From: Bifidobacteriaceae bacterium
GTDB lineage: Bacteria > Actinomycetota > Actinomycetes > Actinomycetales > WQXJ01
DNA length: 9,471 nt
NCBI GenBank assembly: GCA_031278665.1
Contig: JAITKC010000161.1
Span: 1-9,471 of the forward strand
Direction of reading: 5' to 3'
A program made the position numbers and the translations under genes. The first letter of the stretch is position 1; every line of letters begins with the position of its first letter. Of the stretch, positions 1 to 6,211 are shown piece after piece. The notes beneath the pieces are model-generated. The model did not search any database. It was not told where the DNA came from and saw only the letters and a list, made by a program, of their open reading frames with translations.

Positions 1-155
1 CGGTGGCTGGCGGGGGCGTGTCGGTCAGCGTGAGCCGTGATTCGGGGCTCGTGCGAGTCACCTGCTCGCGCTGGCTCGCCTTGCCTGTCTTTGGGAACCG
101 CCTGGTCAGCGCGGAAGCCACAGCGGCCTGCGAGCCAGAGCGCGGATGCGGTTGA
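1..155 (+). CDS. TadE-family pseudopilin-like protein, C-terminal fragment
   Basis: The gene is cut by the left edge and read in the frame beginning at base 3; the stop is TGA at 153-155. The visible 50 residues run VAGGVSVSVSRDSG, then LVRVTCSRWLALPVFG, then NRLVSAEATAACEPERGCG. Alternating valines, an L-x-LPV-x-G stretch and an (S)AEA-x-A-x-x-EP ending are typical of the C-terminus of actinobacterial TadE-like proteins (Rv3655c type). Such proteins have one N-terminal membrane helix, not visible here, and are minor pseudopilins of Tad/Flp-type assembly systems. The next gene begins within its last codons (ATG at 146, overlap 10 bp), which would suit translational coupling in one operon. The call rests on a short tail and the identity of the neighbour, so it is moderate. 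Confidence 0.6.
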   Translation, partial: VAGGGVSVSVSRDSGLVRVTCSRWLALPVFGNRLVSAEATAACEPERGCG

Positions 156-435
156 GATCCCGGGCGGCGGTGGACCATACCGCCGCCAGATCCGCGGCCC
201 AAGCTATGGGCGATGCCGCAGCCCAAGGTGGGAGCGATGGCGTGGGCGATGGCGTGGACCGGTGGGTGGCCAAAACTGCGGGCCGCCGCGTGGGCGATGG
301 CGTGGGCGATGGCGTGGACCAACGGGCGGCCAATACTGCGGGCCGTTGCGCGCCCGACGGCGTGGGCGATGGCGTGGACCGGTGGGCGGCCAAAACTGCG
401 GGCCGCTGCGTGGGCGATGGCGCGAGCCAGAGCGC
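130..435 (+). repeat. 14-bp direct repeats flanking the 60-bp array
   Basis: GCGAGCCAGAGCGC occurs exactly at 130-143, inside the last codons of the TadE-like gene, and again at 422-435, immediately after the last 60-bp unit. In the first copy it encodes EPER of the TadE tail. The two copies bracket about 280 bp holding the whole array, as expected if the interval arose by duplication, slippage or insertion between them. There is no transposase or terminal inverted repeat. Confidence 0.75.
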
Positions 436-880
436 AACCGGAGCGTTTGGTCCGATGTGGGGAATGGTTTGTGCCGATGGGGCCTCGGGCTGGTCGAATG
501 GGCGCGGGTCGGGCGACCGGTCGGCTAAACCTGCCCGAGATGGGGGATCGGGCACGGTCTTGGCGGTCGCGCTGATCGCGGCTTTGGCTTCGGCGCTGAT
601 CGCGTTGACAACCGTGGCCGCGGCGCTGGCCGCGCGGCAACGCGCGGCGGCTGCGGCCGACTTGGCCGCTCTAGCCGGGGCGCAGTCGCTGATCGACGGC
701 CAAGAGCTGGAGCAGGCGTGCCAACTGGCTGATCAGGTGGCTCAGTCAAACGGCGCCGAGTTGGCAACTTGCAGCCGGGCGCCACTCGACGGTCTGGCCG
801 TGACTTGCCGGGTCGGCGTTGTCCTGCCGGTGTTCGGGCCCAGACAGGCAGTGGGTTCGGCGGTGGCCGGTCCGCCCTGA
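146..880 (+). CDS. TadE/TadG-like membrane protein (Rv3654c type) with repeat-expanded N-terminus
   Basis: The 244-aa reading frame has two unlike halves. Residues 132-244 fit the family called helicase/secretion-neighbourhood TadE-like protein: a DGGSGTVLAVALIAALASAL start, a hydrophobic helix at about 137-162, an Ala-rich stretch RQRAAAAADLAALAGAQSL, and a C-terminal CRVGVVLPVFGP followed by SAVAGPP. It probably sits in the membrane as part of a Tad/Flp-like secretion or pilus apparatus. Residues 31-90 are three 20-aa repeats of the form DGVGDGVDRWxAKTAGRxxG. The family is normally about 85-140 aa, so the first roughly 130 residues are extra. ATG 146 overlaps the upstream stop and has no good ribosome site. 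Later ATGs at 455 and 464 (GGGGA directly abuts 464) would give about 140 aa and remove all repeats. Because the repeat keeps all frames open, the long start is uncertain; the C-terminal half is secure. Confidence 0.72.
   Translation: MRLRSRAAVDHTAARSAAQAMGDAAAQGGSDGVGDGVDRWVAKTAGRRVGDGVGDGVDQRAANTAGRCAPDGVGDGVDRWAAKTAGRCVGDGASQSATGAFGPMWGMVCADGASGWSNGRGSGDRSAKPARDGGSGTVLAVALIAALASALIALTTVAAALAARQRAAAAADLAALAGAQSLIDGQELEQACQLADQVAQSNGAELATCSRAPLDGLAVTCRVGVVLPVFGPRQAVGSAVAGPP
241..420 (+). repeat. 60-bp tandem repeat, three copies
   Basis: Copies lie at 241-300, 301-360 and 361-420, differing at only a handful of positions; the last five bases of a preceding unit (236-240) also match. Each unit begins with a 12-bp element CGTGGGCGATGG, which is doubled across unit boundaries. 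Each unit also contains a short hairpin of the form GGCGGCC, 9-nt loop, GGCCGCC (7, 6 or 5 pairs depending on copy, allowing one wobble). As 60 is a multiple of 3, the array is open in all three forward frames and in reverse frames, so openness is not evidence of translation. Confidence 0.93.
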
Positions 881-957
881 TCAGGGGCGGCCTGTCCGGT
901 CGCGGCCGGCCGGTTGGTGGGCTTGCGGCGGTCGGTGGGTTCGGCGGTGGCCGGTCG
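851..957 (+). repeat. Direct repeat of the TadE-like gene 3' end in the convergent gap
   Basis: The 22 bp at 851-872, encoding VGSAVAG near the end of the TadE-like protein, recur exactly at 936-957, downstream of the TGA stop (878-880), starting 85 bp later. The second copy lies in non-coding sequence between the convergent genes. It looks like a local duplication of the gene's 3' end. Confidence 0.8.
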
Positions 958-970
958 GGGTTGGCGTCGA

Positions 971-987
971 CCGGCGGGCGCCGCCGG
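971..987. terminator. Possible hairpin terminator between convergent genes
   Basis: CCGGCGG at 971-977 pairs perfectly with CCGCCGG at 981-987 across a 3-nt loop. It lies in the 143-bp gap between the TadE-like stop (880) and the helicase stop (1024), where a bidirectional terminator would be useful. There is no T-tract on either side, and such GC hairpins arise often by chance in DNA of this composition. Confidence 0.3.
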
Positions 988-1023
988 GCGGGCGCGCGGA
1001 TCGGGTCGGCGCGCGCCGGGGTG

Positions 1024-3624
1024 TTATTCGGGCGGGGTCGGATTGTGGTCCTTGACCAGGGTGGCGACTAGCGCCAAGGCGCCCGGTTTGGACAGCGTCT
1101 GGTTGCCGTTGCCGCACTTGGGCGATTGGACGCAGGACGGGCAGCCGTCCTCGCACGGGCATTGCTCCAGCAGCGCCCGAACCGCGGCGAGCAGGTCGGC
1201 TCGGCGTTGAAACGCGCGCTCGGCGAAGCCAGCCCCGCCGGGCACCGCGTCGTGGATGAAAATGGTCGCCGCGCCGGTGTCGGGGTGGCTGGCGGTCGAA
1301 AGGCCGCCCAGATCCCAACGATCGCAGGTGGCCAGGAGGGGCAGCAGCCCTATACAGGCGTGTTCGGCGGCATGGAGGGCGCCGGGCACGTCGGACTCAT
1401 CCAGTCCCGCCTCGGCCAAGGTTTCGGGCGGCGCCACAACCCAGGTCGCGGCCGTCCGGAGGACCGATTGCGGCATGTCCAGCCGCGCCGTGTCGATCCG
1501 CTTCAGCCCCGGCGGGCGCAGCCGCATGAACCCGGTCACCTGCGCGGTCACATCGACTAAGCCGAAGTGCCAATCGGCCCGCCGGCCGGCCAGCGACTGT
1601 TTGCGCTCGACCACGCGGACGGTCGAACGATGAAGCGGCATAGTGCGGTAAGGCGGCCGGGCCGCCTTGACCAGGGCGACCGCGCCGTCCAAGTCCAGAT
1701 CTGTGACAAGGAAGGTGGCGCCTTGGTGAAGGTAGACCGCGCCGGGGTGGACCGCCGCCGGCGCGCTGGCCGAATCGACCGTCCCAAGGATTCGCCCGGT
1801 CTCGGATTCGACCACCTGGACCAGTCCGCCGCCGGCGCCCCGCAAATCGGTCAGGTCGGTGGCCCGCTCCGCCGCCACCCAGAACCAGCGCCCGCCGCGT
1901 CGGCGCAACGCGCCCGTTTGAGATAGCGATTCGACCACGGCGGGCGCGGATTCATCGAGTTCCGGCAGTTCGGACTCCTCGAGCGGCCATTCGGCGGCGG
2001 CCGCCGCCAAATGCGGCGCGGCGACGTAAGGGTTCGACGGGTCGAAGACCGTCGCCTCAAGCGGCGCCGCGACCAGCGCTTGGGGATGGTTGACCAGATA
2101 CGAGTCGAGCGGGTCCCGCCCGGCCACCCAGACCGCCAAGCCGTCGCCGCCGGCTCGCCCGGCCCGCCCGGCTTGCTGGCGCAAGGCGATTCTGGTGCCC
2201 GGCCAACCGGCCGTGATCACGGCGTCCAAGCCGGCGACGTCGATGCCCAACTCCAACGCGCTCGTCGAGACCAAGCCCAGCAGCGCCCCGCTGCGCAGGC
2301 GCTCCTCGAGGTCGCGGCGTTCCTCCGGCAGATAACCGCCGCGATAAGTGGCCACCCGTCCGGCCAATCCCTCGCCGACCAGTTGACGTGCGGCGTTGGC
2401 GACCGATTCGGCGGAGTAGCGCGACCGCACGAACACCAAGGTGCGCGCGCCGATCTTGACTAAATCGGCCAGCAGCCTGGCGGCCTCGGCCGGCGCGGAG
2501 CGCCGCGACCCGCCCGCCTGTTCCTCCCCGCCCTTCTCGCGATAAGAGTCAGCGCGCACACGGCCGGCGGCGCCGGCGGCGCCGGCGGCACCGGAACCGG
2601 CGGCATCGGCGGCATCGGCGGCACGGGAAGCGGCACCGGAGCCGGCGGCATCGGCGGCGCCGGAACCGGCGGCATCGGCGGCACCCGCGGCAGCGGCATC
2701 GGCGCGCGGACGGTAGGCGGCGCCGGAACCGGCAGCGGCATCCGCGCGCGGACGGTAGGCGGCGCCGGAACCGGCATCGGCGGAATGGTCGTCGGCGGCA
2801 TCGGAGGGCGGACGCCACAAGACGAACGTCCGTTCGCCACTGGCGGCGGTGTCCTGGTTGACGACGGCGACGGCGGACGGGTCCTCGCCGATCAGCCGAG
2901 CCAAAGTCGACTCCGGCTCGCTGACCGTGGCCGAGGCGGCCAAGAAAACCGGGTCGGCGCCATAGCGGCGGGCGAGGCGCCGCAGCCGCCGCGCCACCCA
3001 GGCGACGTGGGCGCCCATCACGCCCCGATAGGCGTGCAGTTCGTCGACGATGACGTAGCGCAGCCCGCGCAAAAACCCGGCCCAGCGGGCGTGGTCGCCG
3101 AGCAGCGAGAAATGCAGGAAATCCGGGTTGGTCAGCACCACGTCGGCGCGCGCGCGCACCAGGCGGCGCAATTGCGCCGGGGTGTCGCCGTCGCAGGTGA
3201 ACACCTCGAGTCCCTCGACCTCGGCCGCCTTCAGCCAGACCCGCAGGTTGGCCTCTTGATCGGCGGCCAACGCCTTGGTCGGCGCCACATAAATGGCCGA
3301 GGCGCGCGAACGCACCTGGGTCACCCGGCCCAACTCATACGGCTGGTCGAGCGCCGCCAGCACGGGAGTCCACAATGCCAATGATTTGCCCGAGCCGGTG
3401 GCGGTCGCGATCACACAGTGTCCGGCCCGGCCCGCCTGCATCGCCTCAACCTGGTGAACCCAAGGCCGGGCTATGCCAAGGCGGGCGCAACCCTCGCGCA
3501 GCCAGTCGGGCGACCAGTCGGGCCAATCGGCCTGCGCGCCGTCGCGGGCGGCGGTCACCTCGACATGGGTGACGCGCTCGGCCCGGAGTTCCGCTTCGCC
3601 GAGGGCCGCAACCAGGCGGTTCAC
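1024..3624 (-). CDS. DExH-box helicase with C-terminal DUF1998/Cys cluster (helicase/secretion-neighbourhood, MrfA/Rv3649-like)
   Basis: This 866-aa superfamily 2 ATPase has a complete motif set. Motif I is ATGSGKS at 75-81, the Ia region is APTKALA at 114-120, motif II is DELH at 194-197 and motif III is SAT at 231-233. In the second RecA domain are TLVFVRSRYSAESVA (395-409), STSALELGID (453-462) and QQAGRAGR (483-490). The C-terminal region resembles DUF1998: HAAEH (751-755), DAVPGGAGFAE (792-802) and cysteines at 822, 824, 828, 831 and 837, a likely metal site. Bacillus MrfA of this type is a 3'-5' DNA helicase in mitomycin-lesion repair. In Actinobacteria the gene is known to lie convergent to Tad-like secretion genes, as here, and a role in DNA transfer has been suggested on context only. 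Start is GTG 3624; a GGAG lies 12 bases upstream, rather far. Unusual: an Ala/Gly-rich insert at about 282-358 between the RecA domains. The domain call is firm, the cellular role is not. Confidence 0.94.
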   Translation of the reverse strand: MNRLVAALGEAELRAERVTHVEVTAARDGAQADWPDWSPDWLREGCARLGIARPWVHQVEAMQAGRAGHCVIATATGSGKSLALWTPVLAALDQPYELGRVTQVRSRASAIYVAPTKALAADQEANLRVWLKAAEVEGLEVFTCDGDTPAQLRRLVRARADVVLTNPDFLHFSLLGDHARWAGFLRGLRYVIVDELHAYRGVMGAHVAWVARRLRRLARRYGADPVFLAASATVSEPESTLARLIGEDPSAVAVVNQDTAASGERTFVLWRPPSDAADDHSADAGSGAAYRPRADAAAGSGAAYRPRADAAAAGAADAAGSGAADAAGSGAASRAADAADAAGSGAAGAAGAAGRVRADSYREKGGEEQAGGSRRSAPAEAARLLADLVKIGARTLVFVRSRYSAESVANAARQLVGEGLAGRVATYRGGYLPEERRDLEERLRSGALLGLVSTSALELGIDVAGLDAVITAGWPGTRIALRQQAGRAGRAGGDGLAVWVAGRDPLDSYLVNHPQALVAAPLEATVFDPSNPYVAAPHLAAAAAEWPLEESELPELDESAPAVVESLSQTGALRRRGGRWFWVAAERATDLTDLRGAGGGLVQVVESETGRILGTVDSASAPAAVHPGAVYLHQGATFLVTDLDLDGAVALVKAARPPYRTMPLHRSTVRVVERKQSLAGRRADWHFGLVDVTAQVTGFMRLRPPGLKRIDTARLDMPQSVLRTAATWVVAPPETLAEAGLDESDVPGALHAAEHACIGLLPLLATCDRWDLGGLSTASHPDTGAATIFIHDAVPGGAGFAERAFQRRADLLAAVRALLEQCPCEDGCPSCVQSPKCGNGNQTLSKPGALALVATLVKDHNPTPPE
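2551..2781 (-). repeat. Gly/Ala low-complexity repeat inside the helicase gene (42-bp units)
   Basis: Codons 282-358 of the helicase are built from repeated AGSGAA blocks. The clearest unit is 14 residues, AGSGAAYRPRADAA, twice in succession. At the DNA level 33 bp at 2702-2734 recur exactly at 2744-2776, a 42-bp period. Further degenerate AGSGAADA-type blocks follow towards residue 350. The insert separates the end of RecA domain 1 (LWRPP) from the start of domain 2 (APAEAARLLADLV). It is in frame and breaks no helicase motif, so it is probably a flexible linker. Confidence 0.9.
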
Positions 3625-3683
3625 ATGACAATGGTGCTCCGCCCAAGCCGGGCGCGCCAGTTATTTCACTGTCGGCGGCGCAG

Positions 3684-3700
3684 CGCGCGACGACCGCGCG
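3684..3700. other. Short GC hairpin upstream of the helicase gene
   Basis: CGCGCG at 3684-3689 and 3695-3700 is self-complementary across a 5-nt loop, 60 bp upstream of the helicase GTG. No clear T-tract or promoter accompanies it. It could attenuate or terminate transcription arriving from the membrane-protein gene, or be chance in GC-rich DNA. Confidence 0.25.
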
Positions 3701-3717
3701 AGGCCGGGTCGTCTAGA

Positions 3718-3865
3718 GCCGCCTGACGTCGGGTCGTTCAGGGCCGCCCGATGCCGCGTGGCCCGGATCGCGCGACGCCGGGTCGTTTAGGGCCGCCTGA
3801 CGCCGGGTCGTTCGGGCCCGCCCGATGCCGCGTGGCCCGGATCGCGCGAGGCCGCGTCGGGTGGT
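3718..3865. repeat. 74-bp composite intergenic tandem repeat
   Basis: Two adjacent copies, 3718-3791 and 3792-3865, lie between the membrane-protein stop and the helicase start; a partial third copy precedes them at about 3695-3717. Each unit divides into three subunits of 25, 25 and 24 bp. The 25-mers share the pattern GGGTCGTnnAGGGCCGCC with variable ending, and the 24-mer starts GCGTGGCCCGGATCG. Within a unit GGGCC and GGCCC can pair across about 14 nt, and GTCG/CGAC can pair outside them. The second copy reaches the stop codon of the minus-strand gene (3865-3867). 74 is not a multiple of 3, in keeping with non-coding DNA. Confidence 0.85.
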
Positions 3866-6039
3866 TATTGCAATTCGTCGGCCAGGATGAGTCCCGCGTC
3901 GAGCGCCGAGGCCAGCGGCGAGATGTACCAGTCCCCGCCCGCCCCCTTGACGGCGCTGACGCCGAGGACCCCCATCAAATCGGGCAGCTTCTCGAGATCG
4001 TTGATCGGCCAGTCCGCCAGGTCGAGGCCCAGGTCGGCGCCACAAATCTGCCGGGATGACCCGGCCGAGGTGACCGTTGCGCAGCCGTTGGCGTATTCGA
4101 TGCTTCCCTCAACTCCTTCCGCGCCCAGCGCGGCGAGAAACTCGCCCTTGGCTTTGACCTGGAGCGAGGCGAACAGACTCTGGGCCCCACCACTCTCAAC
4201 CGACAACCGCCAAAGCCAGTCGCCCTCTTGGGTCAGTGTGGCGATTATTTCGACGCCGTCGGCGGCGATGTTGAACGTCCATTCGTCGTTCGAGCGCGAC
4301 ATGTCGAATATCGACGCAATCGTCAGCGAATCCAAGGTGATCCGGGTGTGGCCGGAGATTTCAGAGTGTTGGCTGCCTGTGGCCTCAATCGCCGGCCAGG
4401 CCAGCGCGCCGCCGACGCCCGAGGTCAACGCCGGGCCATAAACCGCCAGCAGCCGCGATTCCGCGACCGGCAGAGCCTTGGCCAATTCCCGCGGGTCGCC
4501 GCTTTCGCCGGTGGCCGCGACTGCGGCGACCAAGTTGGCGAGCGCCGCCTCGGGGTTTGACGCGCCGCGCATCTCGCCCTCGGGAATCGGGTCGCCCAAG
4601 GCGGCGTTGTCCAGTCCGGCCGACTCATAGGCGTACTGGGCCATCGTCATCGAGGCCGATGTGAACCATTTGCCGTCCTCTTTGACGGTTACCAGGAACA
4701 GGTCGCTCAGGCCGCTCTCCGCGACCAGATCGTCAATTCCCTTGCTGACCGGGAAGATCGACTCCAATTGCGACCGCACTTCGGATTCGGTGATCGGTCC
4801 GAGGCCGGAGTATTGGCTGAAGAGGCCGCCCAGCGTGTCCGCGCCCAGGTCGTGAGAATCCATGATGGCGGAGGCCAGTTTGGCGGTGTCGGCGTCCAGT
4901 GTGATGGTTCCGCCGGCCAGCGCCGTCCGGTCGACGCCTTCGGCGATCGACTGGCTGGCGAACTCCAAGTCCTTGAACTCGACGGTCACCGAGTCTTGGA
5001 ACCGCTCGATTAGCTCTTGTGCCTGTTTTGCCTGGTCGGAGTCCTTAGCTGACTGCTGGCCGGCTTCGATCAGCGGGTCCAGCAAACTCCGTTCGGATGG
5101 CGCGACGTGGGCGATGACTTTCGCGTAGTCGAGCGCGGCGAAGTCCCGCAGCATCGCCTCGGCCGCGTCTTCGGGGCTGGCCGCGCCGCCGGCGCCGCGC
5201 AGGCCCAACAGCGCCCAGGCGGCGCCGCCGGCCACGGCCAGGGCGGCGACCACCGCGACGCCGACCAGCACGCCCCGCCGTTTGCGCTTTGGCGGCGCCG
5301 CCGCGGGCGGCGTCTCGCCCGGCGAGGTGAAGGAGGGTTGTTCGAGTAGCGGGTAGTAGCGGCCGTCGGAGGCCAGGAATTGGCCCGGCGCGGCGCCCGT
5401 TTGCCCGAATTGCGCCGGCTGCCCGAATTGCGCCGGTTGCCCGATGCCGCCGGGTCCGGTTGTGGCCGACCAGTCAGCCGTCGGCCCGGCCGCGTTTGGC
5501 GCGCCGTAGGATCCCGGCGCCGCGGCCGGCCCGCCCGGCTGGCCATACTGCCCGGGCTGCGCGAACTGCGCGGGCTGCTCAGGTGTCCCGAATTGCGCGG
5601 GCGTCCCGAATTGCGCGGGCTGCGCGGGCTGCTCAGGCGGCCCGAACTGCTCAGGCGGCCCAAACTGCGCGGGCTGCTCAGGCGTCCCGAATTGCGCGGG
5701 CGTCCCGAATTGCGCGGGCGTCCCGAATTGCGCGGGCTGCCCGAGCTGCTCAGGCGTCCCGAATTGCGCGGGCTGCGCGAACTGCGCGGGCTGCTCAGGC
5801 GGCCCGAATTGCTCAGGCGACCCGAACTGCGCGGGCTGCCCGAATTGCGCGGGCTGGGGGTACTGGCCGGCGGGACCGGGAAAGCCGGGCGTCATCGGGC
5901 CGGCGCCAACGGCTCTTGACCACAGATCGGAGGGTTGGCCGGCGGCCGGACTCGAGTCGGCGAAGCCGCCGGGGGCGGGCGCCTGGCCGGGAGGAACGGG
6001 CGGGGGTTGATTCCAAGGCTGGGATGGCGGCGTTGTCAT
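3865..6039 (-). CDS. Single-pass membrane protein: Pro/Gln/Ala/Phe repeat N-terminus, duplicated extracytoplasmic domain
   Basis: I do not recognise a named family for this 724-aa protein. ATG 6039 is chosen because AGGAGG lies 5 bases upstream; an ATG at 6072, 11 codons further up, has no such site. Residues 1-250 are a disordered Pro/Gln/Ala-rich region with many QFG-type repeats at 62-166 and 201-213. A basic KRKRR (251-255) precedes one membrane helix (about 256-280), so by the positive-inside rule the repeat end is cytoplasmic and residues 281-724 are outside. The outer part seems to hold two related domains. Each starts with (S/N)PE-x-A (288 and 495), contains an ESRLL/ERSLL element (527 and 316) and ITLD (567 and 379), and ends in a Gly-x-Trp-(F/Y) strand (GKWF at 456, GDWY at 702). 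This resembles DUF4878/NTF2-like extracytoplasmic modules, by inference only. Cys653 and Cys666 could form a disulphide. The gene lies upstream of the helicase on the same strand, but the 240-bp repeat-filled gap argues against tight coupling. Confidence 0.88.
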   Translation of the reverse strand: MTTPPSQPWNQPPPVPPGQAPAPGGFADSSPAAGQPSDLWSRAVGAGPMTPGFPGPAGQYPQPAQFGQPAQFGSPEQFGPPEQPAQFAQPAQFGTPEQLGQPAQFGTPAQFGTPAQFGTPEQPAQFGPPEQFGPPEQPAQPAQFGTPAQFGTPEQPAQFAQPGQYGQPGGPAAAPGSYGAPNAAGPTADWSATTGPGGIGQPAQFGQPAQFGQTGAAPGQFLASDGRYYPLLEQPSFTSPGETPPAAAPPKRKRRGVLVGVAVVAALAVAGGAAWALLGLRGAGGAASPEDAAEAMLRDFAALDYAKVIAHVAPSERSLLDPLIEAGQQSAKDSDQAKQAQELIERFQDSVTVEFKDLEFASQSIAEGVDRTALAGGTITLDADTAKLASAIMDSHDLGADTLGGLFSQYSGLGPITESEVRSQLESIFPVSKGIDDLVAESGLSDLFLVTVKEDGKWFTSASMTMAQYAYESAGLDNAALGDPIPEGEMRGASNPEAALANLVAAVAATGESGDPRELAKALPVAESRLLAVYGPALTSGVGGALAWPAIEATGSQHSEISGHTRITLDSLTIASIFDMSRSNDEWTFNIAADGVEIIATLTQEGDWLWRLSVESGGAQSLFASLQVKAKGEFLAALGAEGVEGSIEYANGCATVTSAGSSRQICGADLGLDLADWPINDLEKLPDLMGVLGVSAVKGAGGDWYISPLASALDAGLILADELQ
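5542..5856 (-). repeat. QPAQFG/TPEQFG repeat array in the membrane-protein gene
   Basis: Codons 62-166 consist of short units ending in AQFG, EQFG or EQPAQF, mostly 5-6 residues (15-18 bp) such as QPAQFG, TPAQFG, GPPEQ and TPEQPAQF. A small separate block (QPAQFGQPAQFGQ, codons 201-213, bases 5401-5439) repeats the motif after a Gly/Pro/Ala spacer. Neighbouring units are nearly identical in DNA, for example three successive CGTCCCGAATTGCGCGGG-like units around 5690-5735, which points to recent slippage or unequal exchange. Confidence 0.93.
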
Positions 6040-6044
6040 GACGA

Positions 6045-6050
6045 CCTCCT
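6045..6050 (-). promoter_or_regulatory. Ribosome binding site AGGAGG of the membrane-protein gene
   Basis: A consensus AGGAGG on the minus strand lies 5 bases before ATG 6039. It decides the start of this gene over the ATG at 6072. Confidence 0.88.
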
Positions 6051-6185
6051 GCAAGGGTAGTTGCCGTCTCAAGTCTGATGCCTGGCGACCTCGCTGGACA
6101 ACTCGGCGGCGGCGAATAGCTCAGCCGCGCTTGATTCGTCAGGGCTTAAACAGAGTCGTCGGTGTGCGGCGTGCTGGCCTGGCGC

Positions 6186-6211
6186 GGGCGCAACCGGGGC
6201 CGGGGCCGGGG
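6186..6211 (+). other. Potential G-quadruplex motif upstream of topA
   Basis: GGG at 6186-6188, a 7-nt loop, then three GGGG runs at 6196, 6202 and 6208 separated by CC meet the usual G3+N1-7 pattern. CCCC follows directly, so a simple GGGG/CCCC hairpin competes. Significance is unproven at this GC content. Confidence 0.3.

Noticed and set aside
241..420. 60-bp periodic repeat considered as a CRISPR array
   Set aside because: Adjacent units are similar over their whole length; there are no unique spacers and no cas genes.
2785..3384. Long plus-strand frame opposite the helicase
   Set aside because: Overlaps well-conserved helicase motifs on the other strand; composition is that of an antisense shadow.
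3695..3865. 74-bp repeat considered as CRISPR or insertion-sequence end
   Set aside because: Subunits repeat without unique spacers; no transposase, no terminal inverted repeats with target duplication.
5380..6041. Plus-strand Arg/Leu- and Arg/Ala-rich frames opposite the QFG repeats
   Set aside because: They mirror the repeat units of the minus-strand gene, which has a consensus ribosome site and a membrane-protein architecture.
6111..6175. tRNA-like start GGCGAATAGCTCAG
   Set aside because: Resembles an acceptor/D-arm beginning, but there is no anticodon arm, no GGTTCGAATCC-type T-arm and no matching 3' acceptor.
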